64,000 nucleotides of DNA from positions 1-64,000 of the forward strand of contig QZCP01000228.1 in the NCBI GenBank assembly GCA_003956705.1. The letters are read 5' to 3'. Position 1 is the stretch's first letter, and the number at the start of each line of letters is the position of its first letter. This DNA comes from Brevipalpus yothersi. Lineage: Eukaryota > Arthropoda > Arachnida > Trombidiformes > Tenuipalpidae. Position numbers and translations under genes: made by a program. A model generated the notes under the pieces. That model had not been told where the DNA came from. It was given only the letters and a program-made list of their open reading frames with translations, and ran no database searches. Below are positions 23,970 through 36,611 of this stretch, one piece after another.

Positions 23970-25650
23970 ATGTCACGATTCCGTAAAATGCCAACGCGCT
24001 CTTTTTTACCGAAAAAAATTGACATCCGTGAGATGCCAGTATATCAGTATGCACCCGATTCTGGTCTAAAAGTTCATGATCGAATATATACATGGGGCTT
24101 AGCAGCTACTGGTGCTCTTGGGTTTCCGGGTTTATTGGATCCTGAGATTGGTAAACAGCGAGATTTGTGGCCTTTACCGAGAAAGATGAAATTTTTTCAT
24201 TCATTCAAAATTCGTGATGTCGCTTGTGGCTATGGTTTCTCAGTATTTGCTGCTGATCATTCGTCTACCCCATTCACTCTCTTTGGTACCGGTATCAACA
24301 CTAATAATCAGCTGGGCTGTCAAATTGATCCTGAAACTGGTCAAAATTTAGCTATTGTATCAGCCCCATCTCCCATTAGGATACCACAATTGTTTCGTGG
24401 GTGTAAATTTACTCAAGTCGCCTGTGGAAGATGTCATACTGTGGTACTGTCTGATTATCGCGGTGGAACTGTATTCAGTATGGGTAACAATTCATTTGGA
24501 CAATGTGGTAGGCCGATTGTGAGTGATGAAATTCAGCAGAGAAATCTTCCTATCATTGAGGAAATCCAGAATATCGATAGCAAAATAGCCAAGGTTGGTA
24601 ATAGCTCAGAACGATTGGAATGTTTGACTTTGTAGTGATCCATTATTTCAATTACAGATTGTATGTGGGCAAGATCATACATTATTTTTAACTGAAAATG
24701 GCCAAGTTTATGCCTGTGGAATGGGCTCTGATGGTCAAACTGGTCTAGGTCACTATAAAAATACTGGAATTCCTGAGCTGGTCAAAGGTGATATTGAGGG
24801 TGAAAAGATTGTAGATATATCGAGCTCTGTTGATGCTACCTTAGCTTGTAATGGTAACTATCCTCAAAAAGATCATCATGAGCAAGTGATAATGATTTTT
24901 CATTTCTCTCCTTATAGATAAAGGTGATTTATTTGGATGGGGTAATTCTGAATATCTTCAATTTAAATCGGTGACCGATGAATGTCAATTGAATATACCA
25001 CGTCGATTACCCATCTCGAAAGGAAAAGTGATCAAAGTTGCTGCCGGAGGAACTACATGTGGCTTTGTGACCGGTAATTGTTTTGCTGCTATGCTCTTTA
25101 AAAATTTTCCATAGAAGACCAGTTGAATAATTCTCCTCAGTGTAATGCATTCGTACTTACAGACCAAGGGATTGTAGATTGTATATTTTTTTTCAATTGA
25201 CATGTCTAAAGACGGATATTTTCCATACTTATTTTTCATACAGATAAAGGGCAAGTTTTTGTTTGGGGTTATGGGATGCTAGGGAAGGGACCAAAAGTTG
25301 AATATCTCAAAGAACCATCCTTAATTCCGGAGCCTTTATTTGGTGCTAATGAAGTTACCCCAGACATTCAAGTAACAAATCTCTATGCTAGTATTGGTCA
25401 TTGGGCTGCGATAAATAGTAAGTTAATTTTCTGTCAGAAAAAAATTTTCATTTCTCTTAACATAACATTGAAACTTTCTCCAATAGATAAAGGAGAACTC
25501 TTTACCTGGGGAAAAAATCGGAATTCTGTCTTGGGTTTTCGAGATCCAGGGGATCGATTTTTCCCTTTCAGAATCATTCTACCAGTTTTCGTCAAAAAAG
25601 TCAGCCTGGGCCCGGATCACTCAGCTATTATTGGTCGAAGTTTAAGCTAA
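23970..25650 (+). CDS. RCC1L: RCC1-like protein RCC1L (WBSCR16), mitochondrial
   Basis: Five exons (23970-24593, 24658-24853, 24918-25073, 25244-25417, 25487-25650) give 437 aa. The protein is a seven-bladed RCC1-type propeller with repeats such as VACGYGFS, VACGRCHTVV, SMGNNSFGQCG, GQTGLGHY, GWGNSEYLQ, VWGYGMLGKG and FTWGKN. These follow human RCC1L blade for blade, including the C-terminal GPDHSAI. RCC1L acts inside mitochondria, in mitoribosome assembly and as a factor linked to OPA1; that role is family knowledge. The basic N-terminus (SRFRKMPTRSFLPKK) suits a targeting signal. The start is the first ATG; earlier in-frame codons are only TTG. Introns of 64-170 bp are typical for this window. 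Confidence 0.92.
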
Positions 25651-27192
25651 AAAATGATCACATTGAAGACGAATTGTGAAGTTAATTCTGTGAATCATGT
25701 CCAATTTCGATTGCTACGATGTCAAAATTCTGCTTGATAAGGATCTTAAACATCAAAACATCTTGATCGAACATTGGAGATTAAGCTCTGAATGAGGCTC
25801 CTGTATCTTCTTGCTTGTTCCCACCTTTTTCCTCAAATGTGGTGAGTAAGACTTGATAAATACTTCATGGTGATGTTGATACTTCATTGAAATCGTCGAA
25901 TAGATAGCCTTCATCAATCAATGTCAATCATTAGCCATGAGTTATCTCCAAATTTTATAACGAGGAACTGCCAGCTGAAGACTGAAGAAGAGCGAATATG
26001 AAAATTCATTGACTTTTCTTATTATACATCGCGATTGTAAGCTGAGAGACGTCTAAGAACGCTAACTTCCAATCTTAACTGGACATTCAGAAACAATTAG
26101 AAAAATCCAAGTACTGTTTGAAAATTTCCTGCTCAAAAAGAAGATCTTGACACTGTCTGCATCTTGTTTTTCAACCCTTGCTAATTTATTCGATGATTTT
26201 AATGAAAAACAATTTGACTATGAGAAATTTTTCATTTCATGCTTATTTTATTCAATTCTAGAGGGCAATCTACTCGGATACAGAAAAATAGTTAAATTGT
26301 TGGGAACAAGTACAATTTTGACTCATTCAGACAAACTTTGATGAATTTCAAAAATAGGACAGGCATGAATCTAATGGAAAATTGTTGCCTCTTACGGACT
26401 ACTTTACCAGCATCTTATTAAGTCCCCATTTATTCATTCAATTGCACTGGTCTTATTGCAAGAAGAGAAAATTCACATCAATCAACATGCAAGAATGTTG
26501 CATCAAATTTCGACGGAAATTGAAATCGATGGTGAGTAGACATCATGTTTGCTTATTTGTCGGTGTGGACTTTGAATCATTTTCCAATTGCTATCTTTGG
26601 TCTTTTTCTCTCTATTTCAACCTTGGCGTCTGTTTGACAGTTTGTTGTAGACGCCTTGGTAATATGATGAAAGGGCATATCATGTATAAAATCATCAATT
26701 AGAGATCATTTACTTCCAATGTTGAGCTTTTTGATCATGACTCAAGTCACAACTCGATGCCAATATCAATAAAGTTCATTGTTTCTATTTTCTATCAAGA
26801 TTAGCTTGATGAAAATTTATTGCATCAATGTTATCGGGTACAGTTTTGATAGCTTCATCGTTCCCTAAGCTGAGAATCCTTTCAAAACTCTCATGTCTTC
26901 TAGCTTTGCAATTTCCTGTCCAGAAAGTGCTTAATTCGAATCGAAGGCAGTTGGCCAAGGGGTCGAACACTGAGAGCCACTGGCCCCTACTGTGTTGGCC
27001 ACAGAGTATTTTTCGGACTTGATTCGTGAATACAAGTAACGCAATAAGTGTAGTAATAGGAAGAAAGGGGTACAAATTGATTGGGGAAAGCCTACTCACA
27101 GCTCAATCGGAAGAGAGAGAGATTGATTCATCGGTCTAGTAGAACGGAAAGGGAATAAATGAATGAATGATAAAAAGAGCTGTGAGTCAGCA

Positions 27193-27236
27193 GAGAGAAA
27201 GAGAAAGAAAGAAAGAAAGAGAGAAAGAAAGAGAGA
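27193..27236. repeat. GA/AAAG purine tract
   Basis: A mixed GAGAAA/AAAG tandem tract on the + strand. Confidence 0.85.
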
Positions 27237-27279
27237 TTCTCTATGGATTTTAGCGCGCGAATCCACTCGATGGCCTCTG

Positions 27280-27288
27280 GTGGCGCTA
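27280..27288 (+). promoter_or_regulatory. CTCF-like GTGGCGCTA motif
   Basis: GTGGCGCTA within CTCTGGTGGCGCTA resembles the core of the insect CTCF site (GGTGGCGC). The same 9-mer occurs on the minus strand at 3101-3109 and 36263-36271. Binding is only inferred. Confidence 0.3.
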
Positions 27289-28369
27289 ATTAGTGCGTGA
27301 ACGGGCGGGCTGATTTGCATGTTTGATTAGAGTAACTCTCGAAAGTCCCATGAGATCCAGGCTAAAGGAAGGAAGTGGTTGGCCTCAGCGGATTTTTCGG
27401 TACTCTTCAAACTCGCAATCGGTGCAATTCGATGAGATGAGTATTCGACAGAGCTTCGTGTCTCTTTCTCTCTCTCTCTCTCTCTCACTCGAGCACAAAC
27501 ATAGAGATCGAGCTTTTCGGACACCCAGAGTGACCATAGAAGTTGTGGTTGACATGGACCAATGTGTAATCTGATCGTAGATTTGTATTGATTTAGATAT
27601 TGAGCCTTATTGGATCTCTCTCGTGTGTTTGCTTTTCCTCTGGACTTCGATTGTCATAGGCTTTTTGGGGTCTTTGAAAGGTTTGATTAAGCACATTGTT
27701 AAATTTTTCCTGACATAATTAGCAAAGTCAAGATTAACGATATTTGCCAGGCAAATCATATGTGTAAAGAATCAATTTGTAAGGAAAGTGTCAAAGTTGA
27801 TCTTGCATTTTGTGATTAACGATGGCTTCCACCCTGAATGAACTGCCAGAACTTGAGATTCTTGAAAAAGGTTGCAATTTGAACCTTCCAACCGACAACA
27901 ATTCAAAATTTTGCGTCATTCTAGCTTCAAATCAATATGAATAAGAGAACAAAAAAAGCTCATCATTTTTTCTCTCTTACTTACCATCGATGCATACACA
28001 TAGGATAACAATGACTCATATTGAGCTTTACCTCTGATTGTTTTGTGTAGTGAGAGTAAAAGTTCTACTTTTGTCGAATGATGAACTGGAGAGGAGGTCA
28101 GAGTTCAAATTGGAAAAAAAGATCTTACGTTTGGCTTTAATGATGATGGAAAGAGAAAGAAAAAAGTCCTCCTCATCCCAAAGTGATCACTCATAGCTCC
28201 AAATAGTGTTGTCATCCATGGGATTTACCGTAATCTTGTGCATGTTTAAATTCATTTGGAGTGGAGTAAAAGTAGGAGGAAAATAGGAAGGCCGCTTTTA
28301 CTGGCTCCACTTGCCATTACAGGTCTCAACTACTGAATAACATCAAGTCGAATTATATCATCTTGCTTT

Positions 28370-28373
<4 letters not shown>

Positions 28374-28448
<75 letters not shown>
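28374..28448. repeat. (CT)n microsatellite, left flank of gap
   Basis: A pure CT run ending at the N stretch. Confidence 0.97.
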
Positions 28449-28896
28449 NNNNNNNNNNNNNNNNNNNNNNNNNNNNNNNNNNNNNNNNNNNNNNNNNNNN
28501 NNNNNNNNNNNNNNNNNNNNNNNNNNNNNNNNNNNNNNNNNNNNNNNNNNNNNNNNNNNNNNNNNNNNNNNNNNNNNNNNNNNNNNNNNNNNNNNNNNNN
28601 NNNNNNNNNNNNNNNNNNNNNNNNNNNNNNNNNNNNNNNNNNNNNNNNNNNNNNNNNNNNNNNNNNNNNNNNNNNNNNNNNNNNNNNNNNNNNNNNNNNN
28701 NNNNNNNNNNNNNNNNNNNNNNNNNNNNNNNNNNNNNNNNNNNNNNNNNNNNNNNNNNNNNNNNNNNNNNNNNNNNNNNNNNNNNNNNNNNNNNNNNNNN
28801 NNNNNNNNNNNNNNNNNNNNNNNNNNNNNNNNNNNNNNNNNNNNNNNNNNNNNNNNNNNNNNNNNNNNNNNNNNNNNNNNNNNNNNNNNNNNNNNN
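28449..28896. other. Assembly gap (448 N)
   Basis: 448 unknown bases sit between two long CT tracts of the same orientation. The gap was probably created by, or spans, an unresolved CT array. Confidence 0.99.

Positions 28897-28989
<93 letters not shown>
28897..28989. repeat. (CT)n microsatellite, right flank of gap
   Basis: A pure TC/CT run beginning at the end of the N stretch. Confidence 0.97.
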
Positions 28990-28992
<3 letters not shown>

Positions 28993-29393
28993 TTTAATGC
29001 ATATAAAATATACAGAAGAACTTTTATCTTTTTCGCAAAGCTCCAAGTATTCCCTTTCTCTCTTCTCGAGATTGATCGATATTCACGCGCTGGATTATTA
29101 TTTAAGTTCATTGAGATCTCGATGGCTTTTCGACCACTCTTTTTTCTGATCACCAAAAGATGGATCATCTCGGCGAAAGTTTTGGAGCCCCAAAATTGGA
29201 TGAACAGCGCACCATAATAAGTGCCCTACTTGAGCGTGGAAAGGCCTTCCAAAATTTGCCATTTTGTTTCAATCAAACAATACTTTAGGGCCATTCTGGA
29301 TGTCTCACGAGCGGAGCTAATTCGAAGGCAGACTTTTGTACACATACAAACTGGAGACAGTAGGACACATCATCAGAGCCCAGTATATTCTAG

Positions 29394-29396
<3 letters not shown>

Positions 29397-29459
<63 letters not shown>
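29397..29459. repeat. (GA)n microsatellite
   Basis: A pure GA run of about 31 units. Confidence 0.97.
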
Positions 29460-29462
<3 letters not shown>

Positions 29463-30015
29463 CTCTGTGTCCCTTGAGTATGAAATCTAAGAACTCGAAA
29501 GCCGATGATAATCACCCGAAAACTACCGTTCACAATGGTGCTCTATAATCTGGTATCCTATACACACTCATGCCATAGCGAAAGTGTCGAGCGAATATCG
29601 GAAGCGAAAGAAGTATAAGAACTACAAATCGCTATTCCGAAGATGGAGAGAGAGAGAAGAATAAAAAGAGGAGCGGGTTAAATGAAATTACTCAAGAATT
29701 TCTATTACATCAAATATTACAATCGCGTGAATGGCTTTGATTGCTACACAGCCGTTCGAGTAACAATATTCGTGATGCAAGCGTTCGGTTGCTGCGAAGC
29801 GGATGAATATTAGAATTTTTTCTCTCTCTCTCATCAGCATCCCTATCTCGATGGCTGCTTTCATCATCTCTCTTCTCTTTTCTTTCTCTCCTCTTTGGTT
29901 TCCCTGTTCGCTTGCTCATGGATGAGCAATCCTTACGAATAATGACAGGATTTTGCTTTGCTCGTGGCATGTACCTTGGTCTCCATGATCAAAATCATGC
30001 TCGATTCGCAATACA

Positions 30016-30020
<5 letters not shown>

Positions 30021-30050
<30 letters not shown>
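30021..30050. repeat. (TC)15 microsatellite
   Basis: Fifteen TC units. Confidence 0.95.
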
Positions 30051-30053
<3 letters not shown>

Positions 30054-31145
30054 GTGCGTGATGAAGAAAGATTCGAGGCTTGACAACATCTCTCGACAAT
30101 AGCAAGCATTCCCGCCACAACATGCCATGGCAAGACTTTGGTGAATGTTCTTCGGTCGCTCGTGGCTTTGGATGATATTTTATGCAAATCAAGGATGATT
30201 CGCCATTCTTTTCCACTACGAACACGATAAAGGAGGACTTTCTGAAAAGCAACCAGAAATATATGAGAAGAGAGCGAGAGATGGCCGTGATGATGGGTTC
30301 ATATTTTTTTTCTATCTAGAATATTTGGAAAGCTTTCCTGTCATCAACAAACAGTGTGTGTATATATATGACTGTATGCATGTACAATTATTCAATATCA
30401 TATCAGCCATTTTGCCGGATATTCAAATCCGTAAGAGGCCAAAGAACTACCTTTTTCACTCCATTCCGCGAATATGTTTTGACATTTTAAAGTGTATTGA
30501 AGACCCCTGCTGACGAGAATCATTGAATATGCAACAGATTCGGCGATCCAATACTCTGAGCTGTAATGGAAAGAGAGAAGAGAAGAGAAGAAAGAGATCA
30601 TCTGTGTACGTCCATGTGAATAACTAGCAGGAAGATTTCATCTTGAAACTGGGCCAAATCTCGAAAAAAAATCTGTAGACCAAAACAGCGTATGTATATG
30701 ATCGAAGATGCCACTTCCGATGTTCTCTTTCTCTCTCATTGAAATGCAAAGCGTTACCGGAAGCTGTGGTAACCCTAAACGGAAGCCAAACGGAGGGGGA
30801 ACACCAAAAAGGAAACGATGAGTCACCCCAGTCGATGGCCCGTCTGAGGCGTCCGGCCACGGCATGGACGCTTCCGATCCTGGCCTTGGCCTCCTCTTCC
30901 AACAGACATATACACAGTTAAATAGAGAGAGAGAGAAAGTGAACGGAAGAGAGCCCAAAGAGAGAGAAGAGAGAGAGGAAAGAGAAAAAGAGCTCGAGTG
31001 GCCATGAGTCATGCAATCGCTTATCTAACTGTAATCCCGAATCAGCTAATTGTGTGCCTTGATTGTTGCACTATTTTACTTCGATCAGCCATCGTGTGAC
31101 TCATACATGCCCATTTGCGGTGAGACGCGCTGACACAATCTTTGT

Positions 31146-31149
<4 letters not shown>

Positions 31150-31195
<46 letters not shown>
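31150..31195. repeat. (CT)n microsatellite
   Basis: A pure CT run of about 23 units. Confidence 0.96.
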
Positions 31196-31199
<4 letters not shown>

Positions 31200-32020
31200 G
31201 AGCATCACTTTTTCCATCAATCCGTATGTATACATACATATATAGGACCCGCTCTTGATTGACAGAAGATCGATGTGCGAGGCATTCTCTCTCTCCTAGG
31301 ATTAACGGGACTCGAGGACCCGAAATGTACTCCTTCTTCTTTCAAGTTCCAAGTGCAATAAATTAAAAGGAAATCCTGCATATCTCATCCGACCCATCTC
31401 TCACTTTTCCATAGATATGAACAAATTCATGTGAATCACCGTTTTGGTGTCACATTGGAATGATAATGATGATTTTGATATTCATGTTTCAAACCAAAAT
31501 TTGATTTAGTTTCAAATTACCCAAGTTAAACCTTCCTCTGATGAAATCTCTATAACAAATGAATCGGCGAAATTGATTGAAATCGGGATAAGCTACATTG
31601 ACTACTTCTGTGTCACAGACTTAACAGTCCCATCATGTCTCTACTTAGATCCTTTAATACTTGCAATTGGGTCCAACATATATCGCTGACAGCCTGTGAG
31701 ATGGGTAAAATGACAATAATCCACTCTTTTCGGAGGAGAAGACAGTCCAATTTCATATAACAAAATCGCTATTCTCTTCTTATTTGTCTCTCTTCTTCCA
31801 TAGTCATAGATCTCAGGCCACTCAGAGATGAATGCAAATGCTATATGTTTGCTCTTTTGTTCCATTCACACACTCATACATCCAGCCTGTCAGTGACAAG
31901 ACTGAAGACATTCGCCAGCCGCTTCATGAGGCGAACGGAATCGATGCTCAATAAGACCAGTATTCATTCACATTTTACTATTGAAAATGGACCTCAAATT
32001 CCATCTCCCTGACATTCGCC

Positions 32021-32066
32021 CTCTCTCTCTCTCTCTCTCTCTCGCTCTCTCTCTCTCTTTTTCTCT
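32021..32066. repeat. Imperfect (CT)n microsatellite
   Basis: A CT run interrupted by one CG and a few extra T residues. Confidence 0.9.
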
Positions 32067-32326
32067 CTTGCACACATGATGATGACTAATCGCCGAATAA
32101 TGACCTGCGAGCGTTCTTTTTGGGGAAGATAGAGAGAGAGCATTCTTCACAGCCAACGAGTTGGGCATTTTGTCCAGTTCATGTTTCCAGAGAGAAGAAG
32201 AGAAAGAGAGAGAGAGTGAATGATAAGATGAGATGAACTGAGATCGTATTCGCTATTGAATCGTGTAGTTTGTGAAAATATCAAGCTGATGAGGAGGTTT
32301 GCATTCCCTGCGGTCACTCGATTTTG

Positions 32327-32331
<5 letters not shown>

Positions 32332-32397
<66 letters not shown>
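32332..32397. repeat. (GA)n microsatellite
   Basis: A pure GA run of 33 units. Confidence 0.97.
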
Positions 32398-32399
<2 letters not shown>

Positions 32400-32832
32400 T
32401 ACCACAAATGATCGAAATCCGGAAGATGGGCGAGAGAAAGAGGGATCGAAAAGAGAGATGAGAGCTTCGAATTGATGTGGTACAAAGTTCTAGCTTCCGC
32501 TTCTTCTACTTTCACTCACAAAACTTTACTCAATGCATAGTGTTCAACACCTTCTCTCCATCTGGTCTGTTGCTTTCATATGAGCAAAGAGAGTATGAAA
32601 AAAACCTGTGTAAAAGCTTATATCTTAATCCTCAAGATTTTTTTCTCTCTTCTCATTGACCCTCTTGACAGGTCTTAAAAGTGGATCAAATGAATGAGTA
32701 TGGTTCAAAAGGATCATCATCGTCATCAGAAAATTCACTGCCCAATATTGACTGCGAAAAGAATTATTTATAAATAAGAGTGATTCATCAGACAGCCATT
32801 CTCGGCTCATTTGCTCATATACTCTCTCTGGT

Positions 32833-32834
<2 letters not shown>

Positions 32835-32895
<61 letters not shown>
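32835..32895. repeat. (CT)n microsatellite
   Basis: A pure TC/CT run of about 30 units, opposite in orientation to the tract at 32332. Confidence 0.97.
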
Positions 32896-32899
<4 letters not shown>

Positions 32900-33202
32900 G
32901 AAATGTTTGCAACCCCTCGCTTATCATAAGGCAACACATTGCGCTGAATTATTTATGAACTCAAATTGACTGGTGCTCACAATTACCTGTTCCTAGGCAA
33001 GACTTTATGAATTGATGCACATCGCATCATAGGCCTTAACCATCATTTGTAAGACCATTTTCAGCTCTTTTTCTTGGACTATTCGCCGATTCGAGGTCTA
33101 TGAATCACGCTGAATATCCTTCAACCATACAGAACACGAGAGTGTGTATGTGTGTGTTATGTCGCACAGGATGACTCGAAATCAGATGATGAACACGGAA
33201 GC

Positions 33203-33204
<2 letters not shown>

Positions 33205-33246
<42 letters not shown>
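33205..33246. repeat. (GA)n microsatellite
   Basis: A pure GA run of 21 units. Confidence 0.96.
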
Positions 33247-33248
<2 letters not shown>

Positions 33249-34525
33249 TTTACAAAGAAGTACTGATAAAAGAGAACGAAAATTGCAAACCTCGAGCAAA
33301 GTGGATCAGATTCGCATGAGATGACTTCGGGATGTGTGTGCAAGTGTATGGCGAGTGGATGTGATGAGCAGGACAATAAGGATGCGGAGAAGCGATCATC
33401 CGAAAGAGAAGACGGTAAAGAGAGAGAAAAGATGAGGATGAGAGAGAGATGCTGGCGAAGCGCGATAGGCTGAGGATGAGGCGAGAAGGTGGCAAGCTGG
33501 CCGATGAAAGGGAGTGATGGGAACGATAATCTGGTCTTGTTAGCGAACCTAGAAGAGAGAGAGAATTGAGAGAGAGAGGATGGAGAAAAAACGATGAGAG
33601 TGCTCCATAGGCGAGAGAGGATAAGAGGCTTGTGATCCTAATTTGATTTAACTTGGCAATCGAAATGAAGGCCTGTTGGAACTGACAACTCGCGCGTTTC
33701 TCAGGCTGCCTTCCGAGTCAGATCTCCAATGTGAATAGGAATCCAACAAAAATCGCTAGAGAATAGATTCATCTGTGGATTCTCTCTTTCCCCTTGAGAA
33801 CATAAAGTACAAGCATTCATGGCCAATGATATGAATATCAGAATAAAACTTAGCTCCTCTCTCTCTCTCTCTTTTGCTCTGTTTTACCTCATGTTAGATC
33901 AAGAAACATTGTGAGTCCATTAGAATGCGAATAAATTTGTAATTTATCATCATTTTTGGATAGGAAACTTTTGTTTGTTCCTAGATGTTTAGTCAGGGAA
34001 TTCCACAGACTGTATGTGCCTGTGAATAAGGCCGACTGCTGCAAATTTACTGGATTCCTTCTCTCGCCCCCCCCCCGTATTCCTGTTATTCCTGCTTTGA
34101 ATCGCCATCAGCATCATCAGCCAAAATGGCCTGGGAAGTACGGTGAGATGCTTCTCAATAACACGGCTATTAGAACGTGCAGCTAACAAGAAGATAAAAT
34201 CTCAGCCAGTGTAGTTTGTCCACTTCGGCCACTTCGACAAACATCTTTCATTTGCTGTATATATATGGCACACTGTTGAGAATGAAAAGCAAAGCTTTTG
34301 TTGCCTTATCAATCGCGATGCGTGGTGCCTAGCACAAAGTAGCGGTGCCTAGATGAAGAAACAGAGGAGTTCATGTCACAACTACAGCTCTCCTCTAATT
34401 AAGAGAAGCTTTCATGTCGACATCGTTTTGATCACCGGCAAAGCTGGCAAACTCACTTTTTCCATCCATCCACCAATCCATCTCGCCATGAGTCACGCAT
34501 CTAAAGCTGCAACAATAGGGTCGCC

Positions 34526-34528
<3 letters not shown>

Positions 34529-34592
<64 letters not shown>
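34529..34592. repeat. (CT)n microsatellite
   Basis: A pure TC run of 32 units. It pairs as an inverted repeat with the GA tract at 34827-34894. Confidence 0.97.
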
Positions 34593-34594
<2 letters not shown>

Positions 34595-34823
34595 CAGCTT
34601 CCGCATCTCTCTATCGCCCGCAGGGGCTCGATGAGTATCGAACTTGTGGATCCAGTTCGAGGAGGTCTCTTCTTGTGTTACTACTCGTGGACCGTTATTC
34701 GGGGGAACATAGTTCGTAGGCCGGACCAGTTAGCCTATGTCTATGGTCAATCGCTGTTTTTCACTATCAACTGCTTACTGTTCCGCTTAGATTTCTGGAA
34801 TTCGGAAGCTGAGTCCTTCCGGC

Positions 34824-34826
<3 letters not shown>

Positions 34827-34894
<68 letters not shown>
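34827..34894. repeat. (GA)n microsatellite
   Basis: A pure GA run of about 34 units. Confidence 0.97.
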
Positions 34895-34899
<5 letters not shown>

Positions 34900-36262
34900 T
34901 AAAAAGAATTTTGTGAGCAAACAAAGATGTCATCATTCATGAAAGCACATGCATTTGACTGGTCTTATGGCTAAATTTGTAGATAGCTTCATCTGGAGAA
35001 AAAAAGTGATTCCATAAGACGGCAAGAATCATGCTCTTTATTGATCCAAGTTCATATAATCTGCCCTTCACTTTTCATATACCGTAAGTTATCGAAGTAG
35101 GCTTTCGAGAAAAAAATCGGAAGCAGATCACCTCGAATATGTATACGGGTACTTTTCTTCCCCTTTTTAAAGCTCTGGAAATAGTTCCTCTCTCTCTCTT
35201 TTTCTCTCTGTCTCTCTTTTCCAGTATCTTGAAAACATGCACATCATCAAAATGCTCTCATTTTGAATGGGTATAGATTCAAAGGCCATAACAGAGCGGT
35301 AAATCTCAATAAGAAACTCATCTGCCACTTCATAACCACCACACGGCGCATACTATTATACACATTTTGCGAATCGATCCTTCCGTCATCTTTTAGTCTC
35401 TCTACAAAAGTGGATCTATCCAAATTGATGTACTCAGTGAACATAGGGAATATAGGGCTCCTTTTTTTCACTTGATGCCACATATATTTGCCTAGCACAT
35501 ATATATTTATCTCTGGGCGCATTTTGGATGATGCTTTTTGATTCATCAGGAAATTGAACATTATGCCCTCAAGCCACCATACTCTCTATTCTCTTTTTCT
35601 CCCTTAGGATCACGGTGAGTAGCATTGATCTTGTCTAGGAGAATCGTAGCAAAATCAGAGTCAATCTAGTTAACTTGGGCAAAGTATTTGATCGAGTAAA
35701 AGAACGGCTCCAGATCTAAAGTGAGCAAGGAATTGAATCAGCATGTTTTCCCAGTTATCAAGTCTTGCAATGTGATCAGCTTTTATAAACAGAAGGCAAA
35801 TCAAGGAGGAAAGTAGAGGGAGGAAAGAAGGGGGAGAAAGAGAGGGAGAGAGAGAGACAGTGATGAGACAGATGACATCAGATGATGATAATAATATTGA
35901 ATCGATTCATAGATTAGGTCAATGTCAAGTTATGGTCTCTGTCTCATTCTCTTCCTTCCTCTCTCCCTATTCCTCTCTTTCCGAGTTCTGAGGATCGAAA
36001 AATTCTCACAGTTTTGAAAAGAAAGTGGAGACGGAAGAGGCTCGAAAAACAGCAGCCGCTAAAGGACAATTGGTCTCTCTCTCTTTTTTCGGCTCTTTTC
36101 GCTTTTCACTCTCCACGCTTCCTAGTGTGAGAGTGCCACGAGTAAAGTCCCAGTCCATAGACCAAAAATCCACAGTAAAATTCCGCTTCCATCGGTCCAC
36201 AATATTATTCACATAGGCCAATGTGAATCGACGCTCTCACCGGAAGCGTCAATGTGTGTTCG

Positions 36263-36481
36263 TAGCGCCACTCGAGAGAGAGAGAGAAGAGAGAGAGAAG
36301 AGAGAGCCGAAAACAAGTGAAAATGCTTTTGATCGTGAAATCAGTTGCGCTTGAATCGATCAACAGTTCACATCATCATCATTCGCTTTCTCTCTCTCTT
36401 TTCTATCTCTGACTCAGTCAGTTTCATAAGTTTTTCTCATTCACTTTCTCTCTCTTTCTTTCTCTCTTTTCCTCTGACTCA
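36263..36481. promoter_or_regulatory. Proximal upstream region of the phosphatase with AP-1 and CTCF-like sites
   Basis: TGACTCA occurs at 36410-36416 (within TGACTCAGTCA) and 36475-36481, about 200 and 135 bp before the ATG. A minus-strand GTGGCGCTA is at 36263-36271. TGACTCA is the Jun/Fos (AP-1) consensus. JNK phosphatases such as fly puckered are known AP-1 targets, so these sites fit a feedback loop. Binding is inferred, not shown. Confidence 0.45.
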
Positions 36482-36611
36482 GTAGGAGCATATGCATTTC
36501 TTTGAGTCCGGCTAACGGATTTTTTCACTGTGTCGACAAAAGTTTACCTATTTTTTTTACTTTACTTTACTTGAGTTTGTGTGTGCGCTTATTTCGACGA
36601 ATAGAACGAAA

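Larger units (their letters stand above)
25651..36611. other. 11-kb gene-poor block upstream of the dual-specificity phosphatase
   Basis: No conserved coding exon was found on either strand. The region is packed with CT/GA microsatellites from about 27.2 kb onward, contains an assembly gap, and has many TGASTCA (AP-1-type) sites. Its open frames are short or low-complexity. The likeliest content is the distal and proximal regulatory DNA of the phosphatase at 36612, plus the RCC1L 3' UTR at the left end. A non-coding transcript cannot be ruled out. Confidence 0.5.

Noticed and set aside
26938..27005. GC-rich imperfect hairpin around TTGGCCA...TTGGCCA with a GGTCGAAC box
   Set aside because: Considered as a tRNA-like or small RNA gene, but no cloverleaf, A box or conserved structure could be drawn.
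28363..29217. Open frames spanning the N gap on both strands
   Set aside because: They exist only because CT repeats and unknown bases contain no stops; not coding evidence.
34066..34077. Run of cytosines as a possible i-motif or G-quadruplex
   Set aside because: It is a single homopolymer without the four separated runs needed, and may be slippage.
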